Source: Mycobacterium gastri (lineage in GTDB: Bacteria; Actinomycetota; Actinomycetes; Mycobacteriales; Mycobacteriaceae). Taken from it: DNA of 64,000 nt. Shown piece by piece: positions 21,276 through 29,640 of the stretch. The first letter of the stretch is position 1, and the number at the start of each line of letters is the position of its first letter. A program made the position numbers and the translations under genes. Below the pieces are notes generated by a model. It made no database searches. It was not told the DNA's origin and was given only the letters and a program-made list of their open reading frames with translations. The stretch lies in NCBI RefSeq assembly GCF_002102175.1, contig NZ_LQOX01000062.1, positions 1-64,000 of the forward strand, in the 5' to 3' direction.

Positions 21276-22976
21276 ATGAACACCAACGTCGACCTCACGC
21301 CCGGCATCGTGAACACGAAACCGTCAGCATGCACACCAACTACGGCCGTTCGTCCTCACCGAAAGTGCCGCTCTCATGCTCATTTTGAACGCCCGGCAAC
21401 AGCGTCGCGACCAGAACGTCCGAGGCAATCGGACGCCGAACTGCCGACCCGTGCGGAGCTGCTGGCGGCGCTGTCGGTCGCGATCGATCTCGGCTTGGGC
21501 CAGCCGGCCGAACACATGCTGCGGTCCGCGCTGATTGCGACCAGACTGGCCGATCGACTCGGGCTCAGCAGGCAGCAGCGGGATTCCACCTACTACACGA
21601 CCCTGATCATGTGGATCGGGTGCCACGCCGACTCGCACGAGTACGCGCGGTGGTTCGGCGATGACATTGCCGTACGCCATGACTCCTATCTGGTCGACTG
21701 GTCAGGGTTGTCGTATCTGCGTTTCCTGGCGGGCAACGTGGGTCGCGGTCAGCCGCTGGCGCACCGGCGCAGCACGATGGCGACGCTGTTCATCAACGCG
21801 CGCGGCCACATATCCCAACTGATCCACTCGCACTGCACATCTGCGGCTTTGCTGGCGGATCGAATCGGCCTGGACCCCACCGTGCAAGCCGCGGTGGCGT
21901 TCACGTTCGAACGCTACGACGGCGGAGGTTTGCCCACGGGTGTCTGCGGCGACGCCATCCCGATCCAGATGCGCGTCGCCCAGCTCGCCGACATGGTGGA
22001 GGTTCACCACCGCGCCTACGGTGTCGAGGGCGCCGTCGCCATGGCGCGCAGCAGGCGGGGCGGGCAATTCGATCCTGAGGTGGTCGACACGTTTGTCGAC
22101 CATGCGGAGGCGATCCTGGCCGGCCCGCCCACCGGTGATGCGTGGGCCGCGGCCCTGCGAGCCTCGCCAGATCACCAGCAGCCGCTGGACGACCAGGCGC
22201 TGGACGCGCTGCTCGTCGCACTGGGCGACTTCGTCGACTTGAAATGCCCATTCACGCTGGGACATTCGCGAACGGTGGCCCAGCTGGCGGGTGACGCCGC
22301 AGTTGCCGCCGGGCTCGATGCGGACGCGGCGGTGCTGACCCGGCGTGCGGGCCACGTTCACGATCTGGGCCGCATCGGAGTTTCCAATCAAATCTGGTCC
22401 AAACAGGGGCCGCTGAGCGCGGCGGAGTTCGAGCGAGTCCGGTTGCATCCGTACTTCACGGTGCGAATCCTCAACCAGGTTCCCGGGTTCCGGAAGTTGG
22501 CCGAGGTCGCCGGCAATCACCACGAACGCCTTGACGGCTCGGGATACCCGCGTGGGCTGGCTGAAGCCGCGCTGAGCCTGCCGGACCGCGTTCTGGCAGC
22601 CGCGGTCAGCTACCAATGCGCTCGTGAGCCAAGGCCATATCGGGAACAGCTGACGCCGGAGTCGGCGACGCGGCGGCTGCGGCGCCAGGTGCAAGCCGGC
22701 GAGCTCGACGCGGTCGCCGCCGAGGCGGTGCTGCACGCCGCGGGACACCGTGCCGACCGGTCGAGTCTGCGCCCGCACGGGCTCACGCCCAGGGAGGTCG
22801 AAGTGCTCTGCCTGGTCGCCCGTGGTGCGTCCAACAAGGAGATCGCCGCGGCGTTGGTGATCAGCGAAAAAACCGCCCGCAACCACGTGGAGCGAACCTA
22901 CGCCAAGATCGGGGTGACCAACCGAATCGGCGCCAGCATGTACGCGCTTCGGCATGGACTAGTCAATAACAACTAG
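21276..22976 (+). CDS. HD-GYP domain protein with LuxR-type HTH
   Basis: About 566 aa. A first, degenerate HD-GYP-like half (about 60-300) has [11 protein letters not shown] and [11 protein letters not shown] but lacks a clear HD pair. The second half (about 330-470) has [10 protein letters not shown] (HD) and [13 protein letters not shown], the metal and GYP signatures of c-di-GMP phosphodiesterases. The C-terminus is a LuxR helix-turn-helix ([25 protein letters not shown]...[11 protein letters not shown]). The start is uncertain: ATG 21276 is proposed, but the first 45 residues look unlike coding sequence and conservation probably begins near residue 50 ([11 protein letters not shown]). It may link nucleotide turnover to transcription. 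Confidence 0.82.
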   Translation: MNTNVDLTPGIVNTKPSACTPTTAVRPHRKCRSHAHFERPATASRPERPRQSDAELPTRAELLAALSVAIDLGLGQPAEHMLRSALIATRLADRLGLSRQQRDSTYYTTLIMWIGCHADSHEYARWFGDDIAVRHDSYLVDWSGLSYLRFLAGNVGRGQPLAHRRSTMATLFINARGHISQLIHSHCTSAALLADRIGLDPTVQAAVAFTFERYDGGGLPTGVCGDAIPIQMRVAQLADMVEVHHRAYGVEGAVAMARSRRGGQFDPEVVDTFVDHAEAILAGPPTGDAWAAALRASPDHQQPLDDQALDALLVALGDFVDLKCPFTLGHSRTVAQLAGDAAVAAGLDADAAVLTRRAGHVHDLGRIGVSNQIWSKQGPLSAAEFERVRLHPYFTVRILNQVPGFRKLAEVAGNHHERLDGSGYPRGLAEAALSLPDRVLAAAVSYQCAREPRPYREQLTPESATRRLRRQVQAGELDAVAAEAVLHAAGHRADRSSLRPHGLTPREVEVLCLVARGASNKEIAAALVISEKTARNHVERTYAKIGVTNRIGASMYALRHGLVNNN

Positions 22977-23006
22977 GCTCCGCGGAGCGAAGTTGAGGCA
23001 ATTGGC

Positions 23007-23200
23007 CTATAGGCGAAACCCGCGCCAAGCCAAATACACCTGCCGAAGCCCAACCAGGTCGAAGTGGTTGATCATGAACGTCGACGCGAAAACGATCGCC
23101 CACCCGAGCCAGAACACGGCCCACAACGCCACCCGGGCGACCGGCTGCCGCACGTCCCAGATGACCGTGGGCATCGTTCGCCACTCGCCCAAGACCGCGT
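23007..23200 (-). pseudogene. Fragment of MddA/NnrU-like membrane methyltransferase (Rv3238c-like)
   Basis: The reverse strand reads MPTVIWDVRQPVARVALWAVFWLGWAIVFASTFMINHFDLVGLRQVYLAWRG (quoted in parts: WDVRQP, WLGWAIVFASTFMI, HFDLVGLRQVYL), then stops. This equals the middle of methanethiol S-methyltransferase/NnrU-type proteins, two membrane helices and the HFDLFGLRQ motif. The N-terminal helices and the C-terminal catalytic half are missing. The strand is opposite to that expected from the M. tuberculosis order, so an inversion or an independent copy is implied. Confidence 0.72.
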
Positions 23201-23286
23201 CCACCGGGTGGCCACCGAATGCCCCAAAAACCGCACCACCCACCTGAACCGGCGAGCCGAGTCCGCCCGGGATGCCGGACCGGCCC

Positions 23287-23314
23287 CACCCGACGACGAA
23301 CCCCCACCCTTCTG
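23287..23314. repeat. Copy 2 of a 28-bp dispersed repeat
   Basis: Matches 10005-10032 at 27 of 28 positions. It lies just upstream (minus strand) of the mddA fossil and reads EGWGFVVG in the same frame relation as copy 1 (EGLGFVVG). Confidence 0.75.
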
Positions 23315-23414
23315 ACGCGGGACTGCCCTCGGGCCCAGGCTCAAGGACGCCATCGGCTATGAGATTGGCCGGTGGGACTTCTCTCTCGATGCCATTTCGT
23401 CGAGTATTGGCGGC

Positions 23415-23897
23415 ATGGATGTCAAGGAAGTGCTGCTGCCGGGCGTCGGTCTGCGGTACGAGTTCACCAGCCACAAGGGTGAGCGGATCGGCATCATCGC
23501 CCGGCGCACCGGCGATTTCGACATCGTGCTGTACACCGCCGAGGACCCTGACGCATGCCGGCCGGTCTTTCGCCTCAGCGGCGAAGAGGCCGACACCGTG
23601 GCCGCGATTCTCGGCGCACCGAGAATCGCCGAGCGGTTCACCGAGCTGACGCGCGAGGTACCCGGGCTCGAGGCAGGTCACATCTCGATCGAGCCGCAGA
23701 GTCCGTTCGTCGGCCGGCCGCTGGGTGACACCCGCGCCCGCACCCGCACCGGCGCCTCGATCGTCGCGATCGTCCGCGGCGACGACGTGGTCGCTTCGCC
23801 CAGCCCCGCGGAAACGCTGCGGGCACGCGACGTCCTGATTGTGATCGGCACCGAAGAAGGCATCATCGGAGTCCGGCAGATCGTCGACAAAGGCTGA
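23415..23897 (+). CDS. Regulatory subunit of K+/H+ antiporter (TrkA-C/KhtT-like)
   Basis: A 160-aa cytoplasmic protein, ortholog of Rv3237c. The N-terminal domain (LLPGVGLRYEFTSHKGERIGII) precedes a TrkA-C/RCK-C domain (about 80-160: PFVGRPLGDTRARTRTGASIVAIVRGDD...DVLIVIGTEEGI). This matches KhtT-type subunits that gate CPA2 antiporters. It lies four bases before the antiporter gene, so the two are surely co-translated. ATG 23415 is used. Confidence 0.9.
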   Translation: MDVKEVLLPGVGLRYEFTSHKGERIGIIARRTGDFDIVLYTAEDPDACRPVFRLSGEEADTVAAILGAPRIAERFTELTREVPGLEAGHISIEPQSPFVGRPLGDTRARTRTGASIVAIVRGDDVVASPSPAETLRARDVLIVIGTEEGIIGVRQIVDKG

Positions 23898-23901
23898 GCC
23901 G

Positions 23902-25047
23902 GTGGATGTTTCGGAGGCGCTGCTATTCGAGCTCGGCGCCCTCTTGGTCATGCTTGCCCTGCTCGGCGCCCTCGCCCGCCGATTCGCATTGTCGCCGATC
24001 CCGGTCTATCTGTTGGCGGGCCTAGCGCTGGGTAAGGGCGGCGTCCTGCCGGTGGCCACCGCCGCCGACTTCGTCAGCACCGGCGCACCAATCGGCGTCG
24101 TGTTGCTGCTGCTGACCTTGGGTCTGGAGTTCTCGGTGACCGAATTCGCCAGCAGCCTGCGCCATCATCTGCCGTCGGCGGGTGCCGACATCGTCCTCAA
24201 CGCCACGCCCGGCGCGGTGACCGGCTGGCTGCTCGGGTTGGACGGCGTTGCCATCCTGGCGCTGGCCGGCGTCACCTACATCTCATCGTCGGGTGTGATC
24301 GCGCGACTGCTCGAAGACCTGCGCCGCCTGGGAAACCGCGAAACCCCGGCGGTGCTGTCGGTGCTGGTGCTCGAAGACTTCGCGATGGCCGGCTACTTGC
24401 CGATGTTCACGGTGCTGGCATTGCGCGGCAGCTGGCTGGATGCGCTCGGCGGGACACTGGCCGCGATCGGCGCCCTTGTTGCGGCGTTTGCGGCGTCCTA
24501 CTACTGGGGTCATCACGTCGGCCGCCTGGTGGCGCACCCCGACTCCGAGCAACTGCTGCTGCGGATCTTGGGCATCACCTTGCTGGTCGCGGCGCTGGCC
24601 GAGTCGTTGCACGCATCGGCCGCGGTCGGCGCGTTCCTGGTGGGCCTGACCCTGACCGGGGAAACGGCCGAGCGGGCGCGCAGGGTGCTGGGTCCGCTAC
24701 GCGATCTGTTCGCCGCGATCTTCTTCCTGGCGATCGGGCTATCGGTGGGCCCCAAGGAGTTGCTTCCGATGCTTCCGGTGGCCGTCGTGCTGGCCGCGGT
24801 GACCGCCGCGACCAAGGTGCTGACCGGGATGTTCGCCGCCCGCCGTGACGGGGTGGCACGGCGCGGCCAGTTGCGCGCGGGCACTGCGCTGATCGCTCGA
24901 GGCGAGTTCTCGCTGATCATCATCGGATTGGTCGGCGCGTCGATCCCCACGGTGGCGGCGTTGGCAACGTCGTACGTCTTCATCATGGCGATCGTGGGCC
25001 CGGTGGCGGCGCGCTACACCGGCGGGCCGCTGCCGAGCGCCGCCTGA
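23902..25047 (+). CDS. CPA2-family K+/H+ antiporter (Kef/KhtU-like)
   Basis: A 381-aa integral membrane protein with about 12 helices. It starts at GTG 23902, right after the regulatory gene. Family marks: the first helices FELGALLVMLALLGALARRF and IPVYLLAGLALGKGG, LTLGLEFSVTEF, VTYISSSGVIARLL in the ion-binding core, and GEFSLIIIGLVGA near the end. It lacks the C-terminal RCK domain, which is supplied in trans by the preceding gene. Ortholog of Rv3236c; probable role in pH and K+ balance. Confidence 0.92.
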   Translation: MDVSEALLFELGALLVMLALLGALARRFALSPIPVYLLAGLALGKGGVLPVATAADFVSTGAPIGVVLLLLTLGLEFSVTEFASSLRHHLPSAGADIVLNATPGAVTGWLLGLDGVAILALAGVTYISSSGVIARLLEDLRRLGNRETPAVLSVLVLEDFAMAGYLPMFTVLALRGSWLDALGGTLAAIGALVAAFAASYYWGHHVGRLVAHPDSEQLLLRILGITLLVAALAESLHASAAVGAFLVGLTLTGETAERARRVLGPLRDLFAAIFFLAIGLSVGPKELLPMLPVAVVLAAVTAATKVLTGMFAARRDGVARRGQLRAGTALIARGEFSLIIIGLVGASIPTVAALATSYVFIMAIVGPVAARYTGGPLPSAA

Positions 25048-25064
25048 GCGCATGACGAAGTCCG

Positions 25065-25589
25065 TCAGCCGATGTGCAAGGCGACGACCAGCCAGCGCCC
25101 TCCGCCGCCGGCGGTCACCCGTTCCACCCGACAGGCGATTGCGTGGATCCGGTCTCCGCGGCGGTAGCTGCCGAACACCTCCGCCGCGGTGTCCGAGGAC
25201 CCGACCGGTTGCAGTCGCACCCGGTGCAACACCGCCGTCCCGTGCCGACCGGCCACCGCTTCGCTGACCGACAGCACCGCGTCGACCAGGTTGGGCGCCA
25301 GCAGCGAACGCAGCTGTGTGGCAGGACGACGGCGGTCGATGACTTCGAGCACCCGGCGCAGTGCCGCGTCGGTGAACACGGCCGCCTGGCGCATGGGCTC
25401 CGACACGCCCTCGGTTGTCGGCTGCTCGCTGCGGGACCGGCGGGGCGGCCGTAGACTGCGCGGGCGTAAAGGTGGGTGCGCTGATTGTCGGCACCGGGGG
25501 ATGGTTCCCGTTGGCGGTTCGTACTCGACAACCGGGACAACGGCGAAAGTCGGACGATGAGGCGGGTCGACAATGGGACTGATACTCAA
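25065..25589 (-). CDS. Rv3235-family protein (DUF6459-like)
   Basis: A 174-aa actinobacteria-specific protein of unknown function. The N-terminal third is Pro/Arg-rich and disordered (SISPIVDPPHRP, RPRSLRPPRRSR). The C-terminal domain is conserved (FTDAALRRVLEVIDRRRP, LRSLLAPNLVDAVLSV, AEVFGSYRRGDRIHAIACRVE, RWLVVALHIG). No signal peptide. It is convergent with the antiporter and divergent from the WS/DGAT gene, as in M. tuberculosis. Genomic proximity to secA hints at an export-linked role; this is only inference. Confidence 0.87.
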   Translation of the reverse strand: MSISPIVDPPHRPTFAVVPVVEYEPPTGTIPRCRQSAHPPLRPRSLRPPRRSRSEQPTTEGVSEPMRQAAVFTDAALRRVLEVIDRRRPATQLRSLLAPNLVDAVLSVSEAVAGRHGTAVLHRVRLQPVGSSDTAAEVFGSYRRGDRIHAIACRVERVTAGGGGRWLVVALHIG

Positions 25590-25806
25590 CGGGCACTCTC
25601 CAGATCAAGCCAGGTCAAATGATGCCAACGAGACGGTGAGGACTGCGCGCCTGCTGGAGAGTGACAGACAAACTGCCGGTCATCATTGCACACACCACGC
25701 CGGCGTGTACCCGCCCCGTGATGTGGCCGCGTCGAGTGGTTACGGTGAGTCACATCGGTCCAACCGCCAGATTGACGACGAATCGACAAGGAGGACAGGG
25801 CCGTAA

Positions 25807-27216
25807 ATGGTGACCCGGTTATCCACGACGGACGCGTCTTTCTATCGGCTGGAGAACACCGCCACCCCCATGTATGTCGGGTCGCTGATGATCCTGCGCC
25901 GGCCGCGGGCCGGACTGAGCTACGAGACGCTGTTGGCCACCGTCGAGCAGCGGTTGCCGCAGATACCGCGTTACCGGCAGCGGATACGCGAGGTGAAGAT
26001 CGGCATGGCCCGCCCCGTGTGGATGGACGATCCCGAATTCGACATCACTTATCACGTCAGGCGCTCCGCGTTGCCGTCGCCGGGCAGCGACGAGCAACTG
26101 CACGAACTCATCGCGCGGCTGGCCGCCCGGCCGCTGGACAAGTCGCGGCCGCTGTGGGAGATGTATCTTGTCGAGGGGCTGGAAAAGAATCGCATTGCCC
26201 TCTACACCAAGTCGCACCAGGCTCTGATCAACGGGGTGACATCACTGGCCATCGGCCACGTCATCGCCGATCGGACGCGGCGTCCACCGCCTTTCCCCGA
26301 AGACATCTGGATACCGGAACGCGACCCCGGCCACACCCGCTTGGTGATGGGCGCCATCGGTGACTGGATTATCGGGCCGGGAGCGCAGCTGCAGGCCGTC
26401 GGATCCGCGGTCGCCGGCGCGGTCACCAATTACGGCCAACTCGTCGACGCCGGCCGCCGCGTGCTGGATGTCGCGCGCACTGTGGCGCGCGGCACCGCAC
26501 CCAATAGTCCGCTCAATGCCACCGTTTCGCGCAATCGACGGTTCACTGTGGCGCGCGCCCGGCTTGAGGACTATCGGGCGGTACGTGCCCGCTATAACTG
26601 TGACATCCACGATGTGGTGCTGGCCGTGATCGCCGGCGCGCTGGGCGACTGGCTGATGTCACGCGGTGAGACGGTGGCACCGACGGCGACGGTGCGCGCG
26701 ATGGCTCCGCTGGCGGCGTACGTCGATGACCAACTCGATTCGACGGGTCCCGGCCAGGCCATGAGCCAGGTGACGCCCTTCTTGATCGATCTGCCGGTGG
26801 GGGAGGGCAACCCCGTGGTGCGGCTGTCCCAGATCGCGCACGCCACCGAATCGAACCCGACGGCCGCGAGTCTGGTCGACGCCCGAACCATCGTCACGCT
26901 GTCCGGATTCGCGCCGCCCACCCTGCACGCGATGGGTGTCCGGGTCGCGACCAGTTATTCGGCGAGGTTGTTCAACCTGCTGATCACCAATGCCCCCGGG
27001 GCACAATCGCAGATGTACGTCGCGGGCACCAAGTTGCTGGAGGCTTACGCGGTGCCGCCGCTGTTGCACAACCAGGCGCTGGCCATCAGCGTGACGTCCT
27101 ACAACGGCATGCTGTATTTCGGGATCAATGCCGACCGCGACGCGATGAGCGACGTCGACCTGTTGCCGGGTCTGCTCGGCCAATCGCTCGAGGAGCTGCT
27201 GGAAGCGTCTCGGTAA
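25807..27216 (+). CDS. WS/DGAT-like acyltransferase (unsplit Tgs3/Rv3233c counterpart)
   Basis: A 469-aa full-length wax ester synthase/diacylglycerol acyltransferase-fold protein. N-terminal features: RLSTTDASFYRLENTATPMYVGSL and PLWEMYLVEGL. The active-site motif expected as HHxxxDG reads HQALING (residues 137-143): the second His is Gln138 and the Asp is Asn142. The C-terminal domain has NRRFTVARARLEDYRAVRA and LFNLLITNAPGAQSQMYVAG. In M. tuberculosis H37Rv, as I recall, this gene is broken into Rv3234c (tgs3) and Rv3233c; here it is intact. AGGAGG precedes ATG 25807. It is followed closely by ppk2. Confidence 0.9.
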   Translation: MVTRLSTTDASFYRLENTATPMYVGSLMILRRPRAGLSYETLLATVEQRLPQIPRYRQRIREVKIGMARPVWMDDPEFDITYHVRRSALPSPGSDEQLHELIARLAARPLDKSRPLWEMYLVEGLEKNRIALYTKSHQALINGVTSLAIGHVIADRTRRPPPFPEDIWIPERDPGHTRLVMGAIGDWIIGPGAQLQAVGSAVAGAVTNYGQLVDAGRRVLDVARTVARGTAPNSPLNATVSRNRRFTVARARLEDYRAVRARYNCDIHDVVLAVIAGALGDWLMSRGETVAPTATVRAMAPLAAYVDDQLDSTGPGQAMSQVTPFLIDLPVGEGNPVVRLSQIAHATESNPTAASLVDARTIVTLSGFAPPTLHAMGVRVATSYSARLFNLLITNAPGAQSQMYVAGTKLLEAYAVPPLLHNQALAISVTSYNGMLYFGINADRDAMSDVDLLPGLLGQSLEELLEASR

Positions 27217-27237
27217 TTATCAGAGTCGAAATGGCTA

Positions 27238-28137
27238 GTGGAGATACCATCCGTTGTTGTGAGCACTGCGATAACCAACGGCGCGCCGGCCAAGACGGCC
27301 AAGACGGCGAGGAAGATGAAGTCAAATCCGCCGGCCAAGCGCAAGGTCCCGGCCAACGTCTACCATGCCGAATTATTCAGGCTGCAAACGGAATTCGTGA
27401 AACTGCAGGAGTGGGTGCGGCATTCCGGGGCGCGCCTGGTGGTTGTCTTCGAGGGCCGCGACGGAGCCGGCAAAGGTGGGACCATCAAAAGGATCACCGA
27501 ATACCTCAACCCGCGCGTGGCCCGCATCGCGGCGTTGCCCTCCCCGACCGACAGGGAACGCGGACAGTGGTATTACCAGCGCTATATCGCACACTTGCCC
27601 GCCAAGGGCGAAATCGTGCTCTTCGACCGGTCGTGGTACAACCGTGCCGGCGTCGAAAAAGTCATGGGATTCTGTACGCCGCAAGAGCATGCGCTGTTCT
27701 TACGGCAGACGCCGATCTTCGAGCACATGTTGATCGACGACGGGATCTTGCTGCGCAAGTACTGGTTTTCGGTTTCCGATGAGGAGCAGTTGCGGCGCTT
27801 CAAAGCCCGGCGCAGCGACCCCGTCCGGCAATGGAAGCTCAGCCCGATGGACCTGGAATCGCTGTACCGATGGGAGGATTACTCCCGCGCCAAGGACCAG
27901 ATGATGGTGCACACCGACATCCCGACCAGCCCGTGGTATGTGGTGGAATCCGAGATCAAAAAGCATGCCCGGCTGAACATGATGGCCCACCTGTTGTCCA
28001 CCATCGACTACCGCGACGTGGAGAAGCCGAAGGTCAAGTTGCCCAAACATCCGTTGGTGAGCGGCAACTACCAGCGCCCGCCGCGTGAACTGTCCAATTA
28101 TGTCGAAGACTATGCGGCGACGTTGATCGATGGTTAG
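27238..28137 (+). CDS. ppk2: Polyphosphate kinase 2
   Basis: PPK2-family enzyme using polyphosphate to phosphorylate nucleoside diphosphates, with GTP formation favoured in mycobacteria, thereby affecting GTP pools and polyP levels. 299 aa from GTG 27238. After a variable basic N-terminus (NPPAKRKVPANV), the kinase core shows Walker A FEGRDGAGKGG, Walker B VLFDRSWYNRAG, the lid KARRSDPVRQWKLSPMD and the end RPPRELSNYVEDY. Colinear with Rv3232c. It starts 21 bases after the acyltransferase, so the two probably form one transcript with the next gene. Confidence 0.95.
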   Translation: MEIPSVVVSTAITNGAPAKTAKTARKMKSNPPAKRKVPANVYHAELFRLQTEFVKLQEWVRHSGARLVVVFEGRDGAGKGGTIKRITEYLNPRVARIAALPSPTDRERGQWYYQRYIAHLPAKGEIVLFDRSWYNRAGVEKVMGFCTPQEHALFLRQTPIFEHMLIDDGILLRKYWFSVSDEEQLRRFKARRSDPVRQWKLSPMDLESLYRWEDYSRAKDQMMVHTDIPTSPWYVVESEIKKHARLNMMAHLLSTIDYRDVEKPKVKLPKHPLVSGNYQRPPRELSNYVEDYAATLIDG

Positions 28138-28173
28138 CGCGGCGATCATGCGGGCTCGGCGACTCAGCCCGTG

Positions 28174-28683
28174 ATGCAGGTCTACGTCCCGGCCACCCTG
28201 GCCATGCTGCGGCAACTTGTCGCCGACGGTTCGCTGTGGCCGGTCAACGGCACGGCCTTCGCGGTGACGCCGAAATTGCGGGAGTCATATGCCGAGGGCG
28301 ACGACGACGAACTTGCGGAAGTGGCGCTGCAGGAGGCCGCGCTGGCGTCCCTGCGGCTGCTGGCCGACGACGGAGGCGAGGGTTTGCCGCCGCGACGCGT
28401 GGTGATTGCCGCCGAAGTGGACGCTGAAGCGGACGAAGTCGCGTTGCGGCCCGATCTCGACGACGCCGTCGTCAGACTGACCGCACCCGTTGAGATGGAT
28501 CGGGTGGTCGCCGCGTATGTCGACAACGCCGCCGCCGAACCGGCCGTCACCGCGGCGATAGCCGTGATCGACGCCGCCGATCTCGGCGACGAGGACGCCG
28601 ACCTGGTTGTCGGTGATGCCCAGGACCATGATTTGGCGTGGTATGCCAACCAGGAGTTGCCGTTCCTGCTCGACTTGCTTTGA
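28174..28683 (+). CDS. Conserved hypothetical protein, Rv3231c family
   Basis: A 169-aa acidic protein of unknown function that follows ppk2 in mycobacteria. The N-terminus MQVYVPATLAMLRQLVADG is conserved, the middle is Ala/Asp/Glu rich (EGDDDELAEVALQEAALASL), and it ends HDLAWYANQELPFLLDLL. No signal peptide or motif is recognised. GTG 28171, one codon earlier, is an alternative start. It marks the left border of the inserted thiocyanate hydrolase operon. Confidence 0.87.
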   Translation: MQVYVPATLAMLRQLVADGSLWPVNGTAFAVTPKLRESYAEGDDDELAEVALQEAALASLRLLADDGGEGLPPRRVVIAAEVDAEADEVALRPDLDDAVVRLTAPVEMDRVVAAYVDNAAAEPAVTAAIAVIDAADLGDEDADLVVGDAQDHDLAWYANQELPFLLDLL

Positions 28684-28787
28684 CAGCGCATTGCCAGGTG
28701 TCAACCGGCCTCGGTCTCAGACTGGTCGTGCTGTTGGGTAGTAGCATCACCTGCACCGTCCCACGCTCCGATGCCAGAGGAGTGGTC

Positions 28788-29624
28788 ATGAGTACCGCCG
28801 CTGACCGTGCCCGTCAGCTCGACCTGGTTGCCCGGCTGAAGTCGGCCTATCCCGAGCTTCCGGACGCCCCAACTCCCGACCTGCTCGACCACGATCGCTT
28901 CTGGGCGTACATGAAGACCAACCACGACGTCGGTGGTGAGCCGGACGCGCCCATGAACTACGAGAACAAGCAGTACGAGTACTGGGAGCACATGACCTAT
29001 GTGCTCTGCGAAGTCCTTGCGTGGCGCGGCATTTGGCTGTCGGAGGAGCGCCGGCGGATCGGCAACGTCGACGTGGGACGCGCGGTCTATCTCGGCTTCC
29101 CCTACTACGGTCGCTGGCTCTGGGCGGTCGCACGTGTGCTGGTGGAAAAGCATCACATCAGCCTGGGCGAGCTCAGTGAACGAATGGCAGCGGTCAAGGC
29201 CCGCTACGCCAGCGGCCTCGACGGGAAAAAGCTTGAGGCGCAACCGAGTTCAGAAGGTAACGGCACCGGCGTGATCCGCAATGCGCACCACACCCACGCG
29301 GTCGGCAAGGGCGATCCGCAGGTGTATGCCGGTAAGGCCGGGCAGCCCAGGTTCCGCGTCGGCGACCCGGTGGTGGTGCGCGAACTGCCCGCGTTGCTGT
29401 ACACCCGCACCCCGGAATACGTACGTGGCGCCACGGGCGAAATCGCGTCGGTCGCGTACGAAAGCCCGGCCCCCGAGGACGAGGCGTGGGATCGGCCCGA
29501 TTCGCAGCCGGAGTGGTTCTACATCGTCCGGTTCAACCTGTCTGAGCTATGGCACGGATACACCGGCACCGCCACCGACACCCTGCAAACGGAGCTTCCC
29601 GAGCGGTGGCTGGCGGCGGCCTGA
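28788..29624 (+). CDS. Thiocyanate hydrolase-like fused beta-alpha subunit (nitrile hydratase beta family)
   Basis: 278 aa from ATG 28788, preceded by AGAGGAG. Residues about 30-150 match the beta subunit of thiocyanate hydrolase (NHDVGGEPDAPMNYENKQYEYW, CEVLAWRGIW, EERRR, VYLGFPYYGRWLW, ELSERM). Residues about 170-278 match the alpha subunit (GDPQVYAGKAG, RFRVGDPVVVRELPAL, YTRTPEYVRGATGEI, YESPAPEDEAW, LQTELPERWL). In Thiobacillus these are separate ScnB and ScnA chains; here one chain carries both, like a nitrile hydratase beta subunit. It would form the non-metal half of the active site. It is followed 16 bases later by the metal subunit. Comparison sequences are from memory. Confidence 0.85.
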   Translation: MSTAADRARQLDLVARLKSAYPELPDAPTPDLLDHDRFWAYMKTNHDVGGEPDAPMNYENKQYEYWEHMTYVLCEVLAWRGIWLSEERRRIGNVDVGRAVYLGFPYYGRWLWAVARVLVEKHHISLGELSERMAAVKARYASGLDGKKLEAQPSSEGNGTGVIRNAHHTHAVGKGDPQVYAGKAGQPRFRVGDPVVVRELPALLYTRTPEYVRGATGEIASVAYESPAPEDEAWDRPDSQPEWFYIVRFNLSELWHGYTGTATDTLQTELPERWLAAA

Positions 29625-29640
29625 GGGTAGGAGTTTCGAC

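Larger units (their letters stand above)
22977..23414. other. Junction with mddA fossil, otherwise no gene
   Basis: Contains the truncated membrane-protein fragment and copy 2 of the 28-bp repeat (both listed). Between about 23320 and 23414 only the upstream region of the antiporter regulator is present; no promoter motif was recognised. Confidence 0.5.

Noticed and set aside
25590..25806. DosR box upstream of the WS/DGAT-like gene
   Set aside because: No match to the 20-bp DosR palindrome was found on either strand in this interval.
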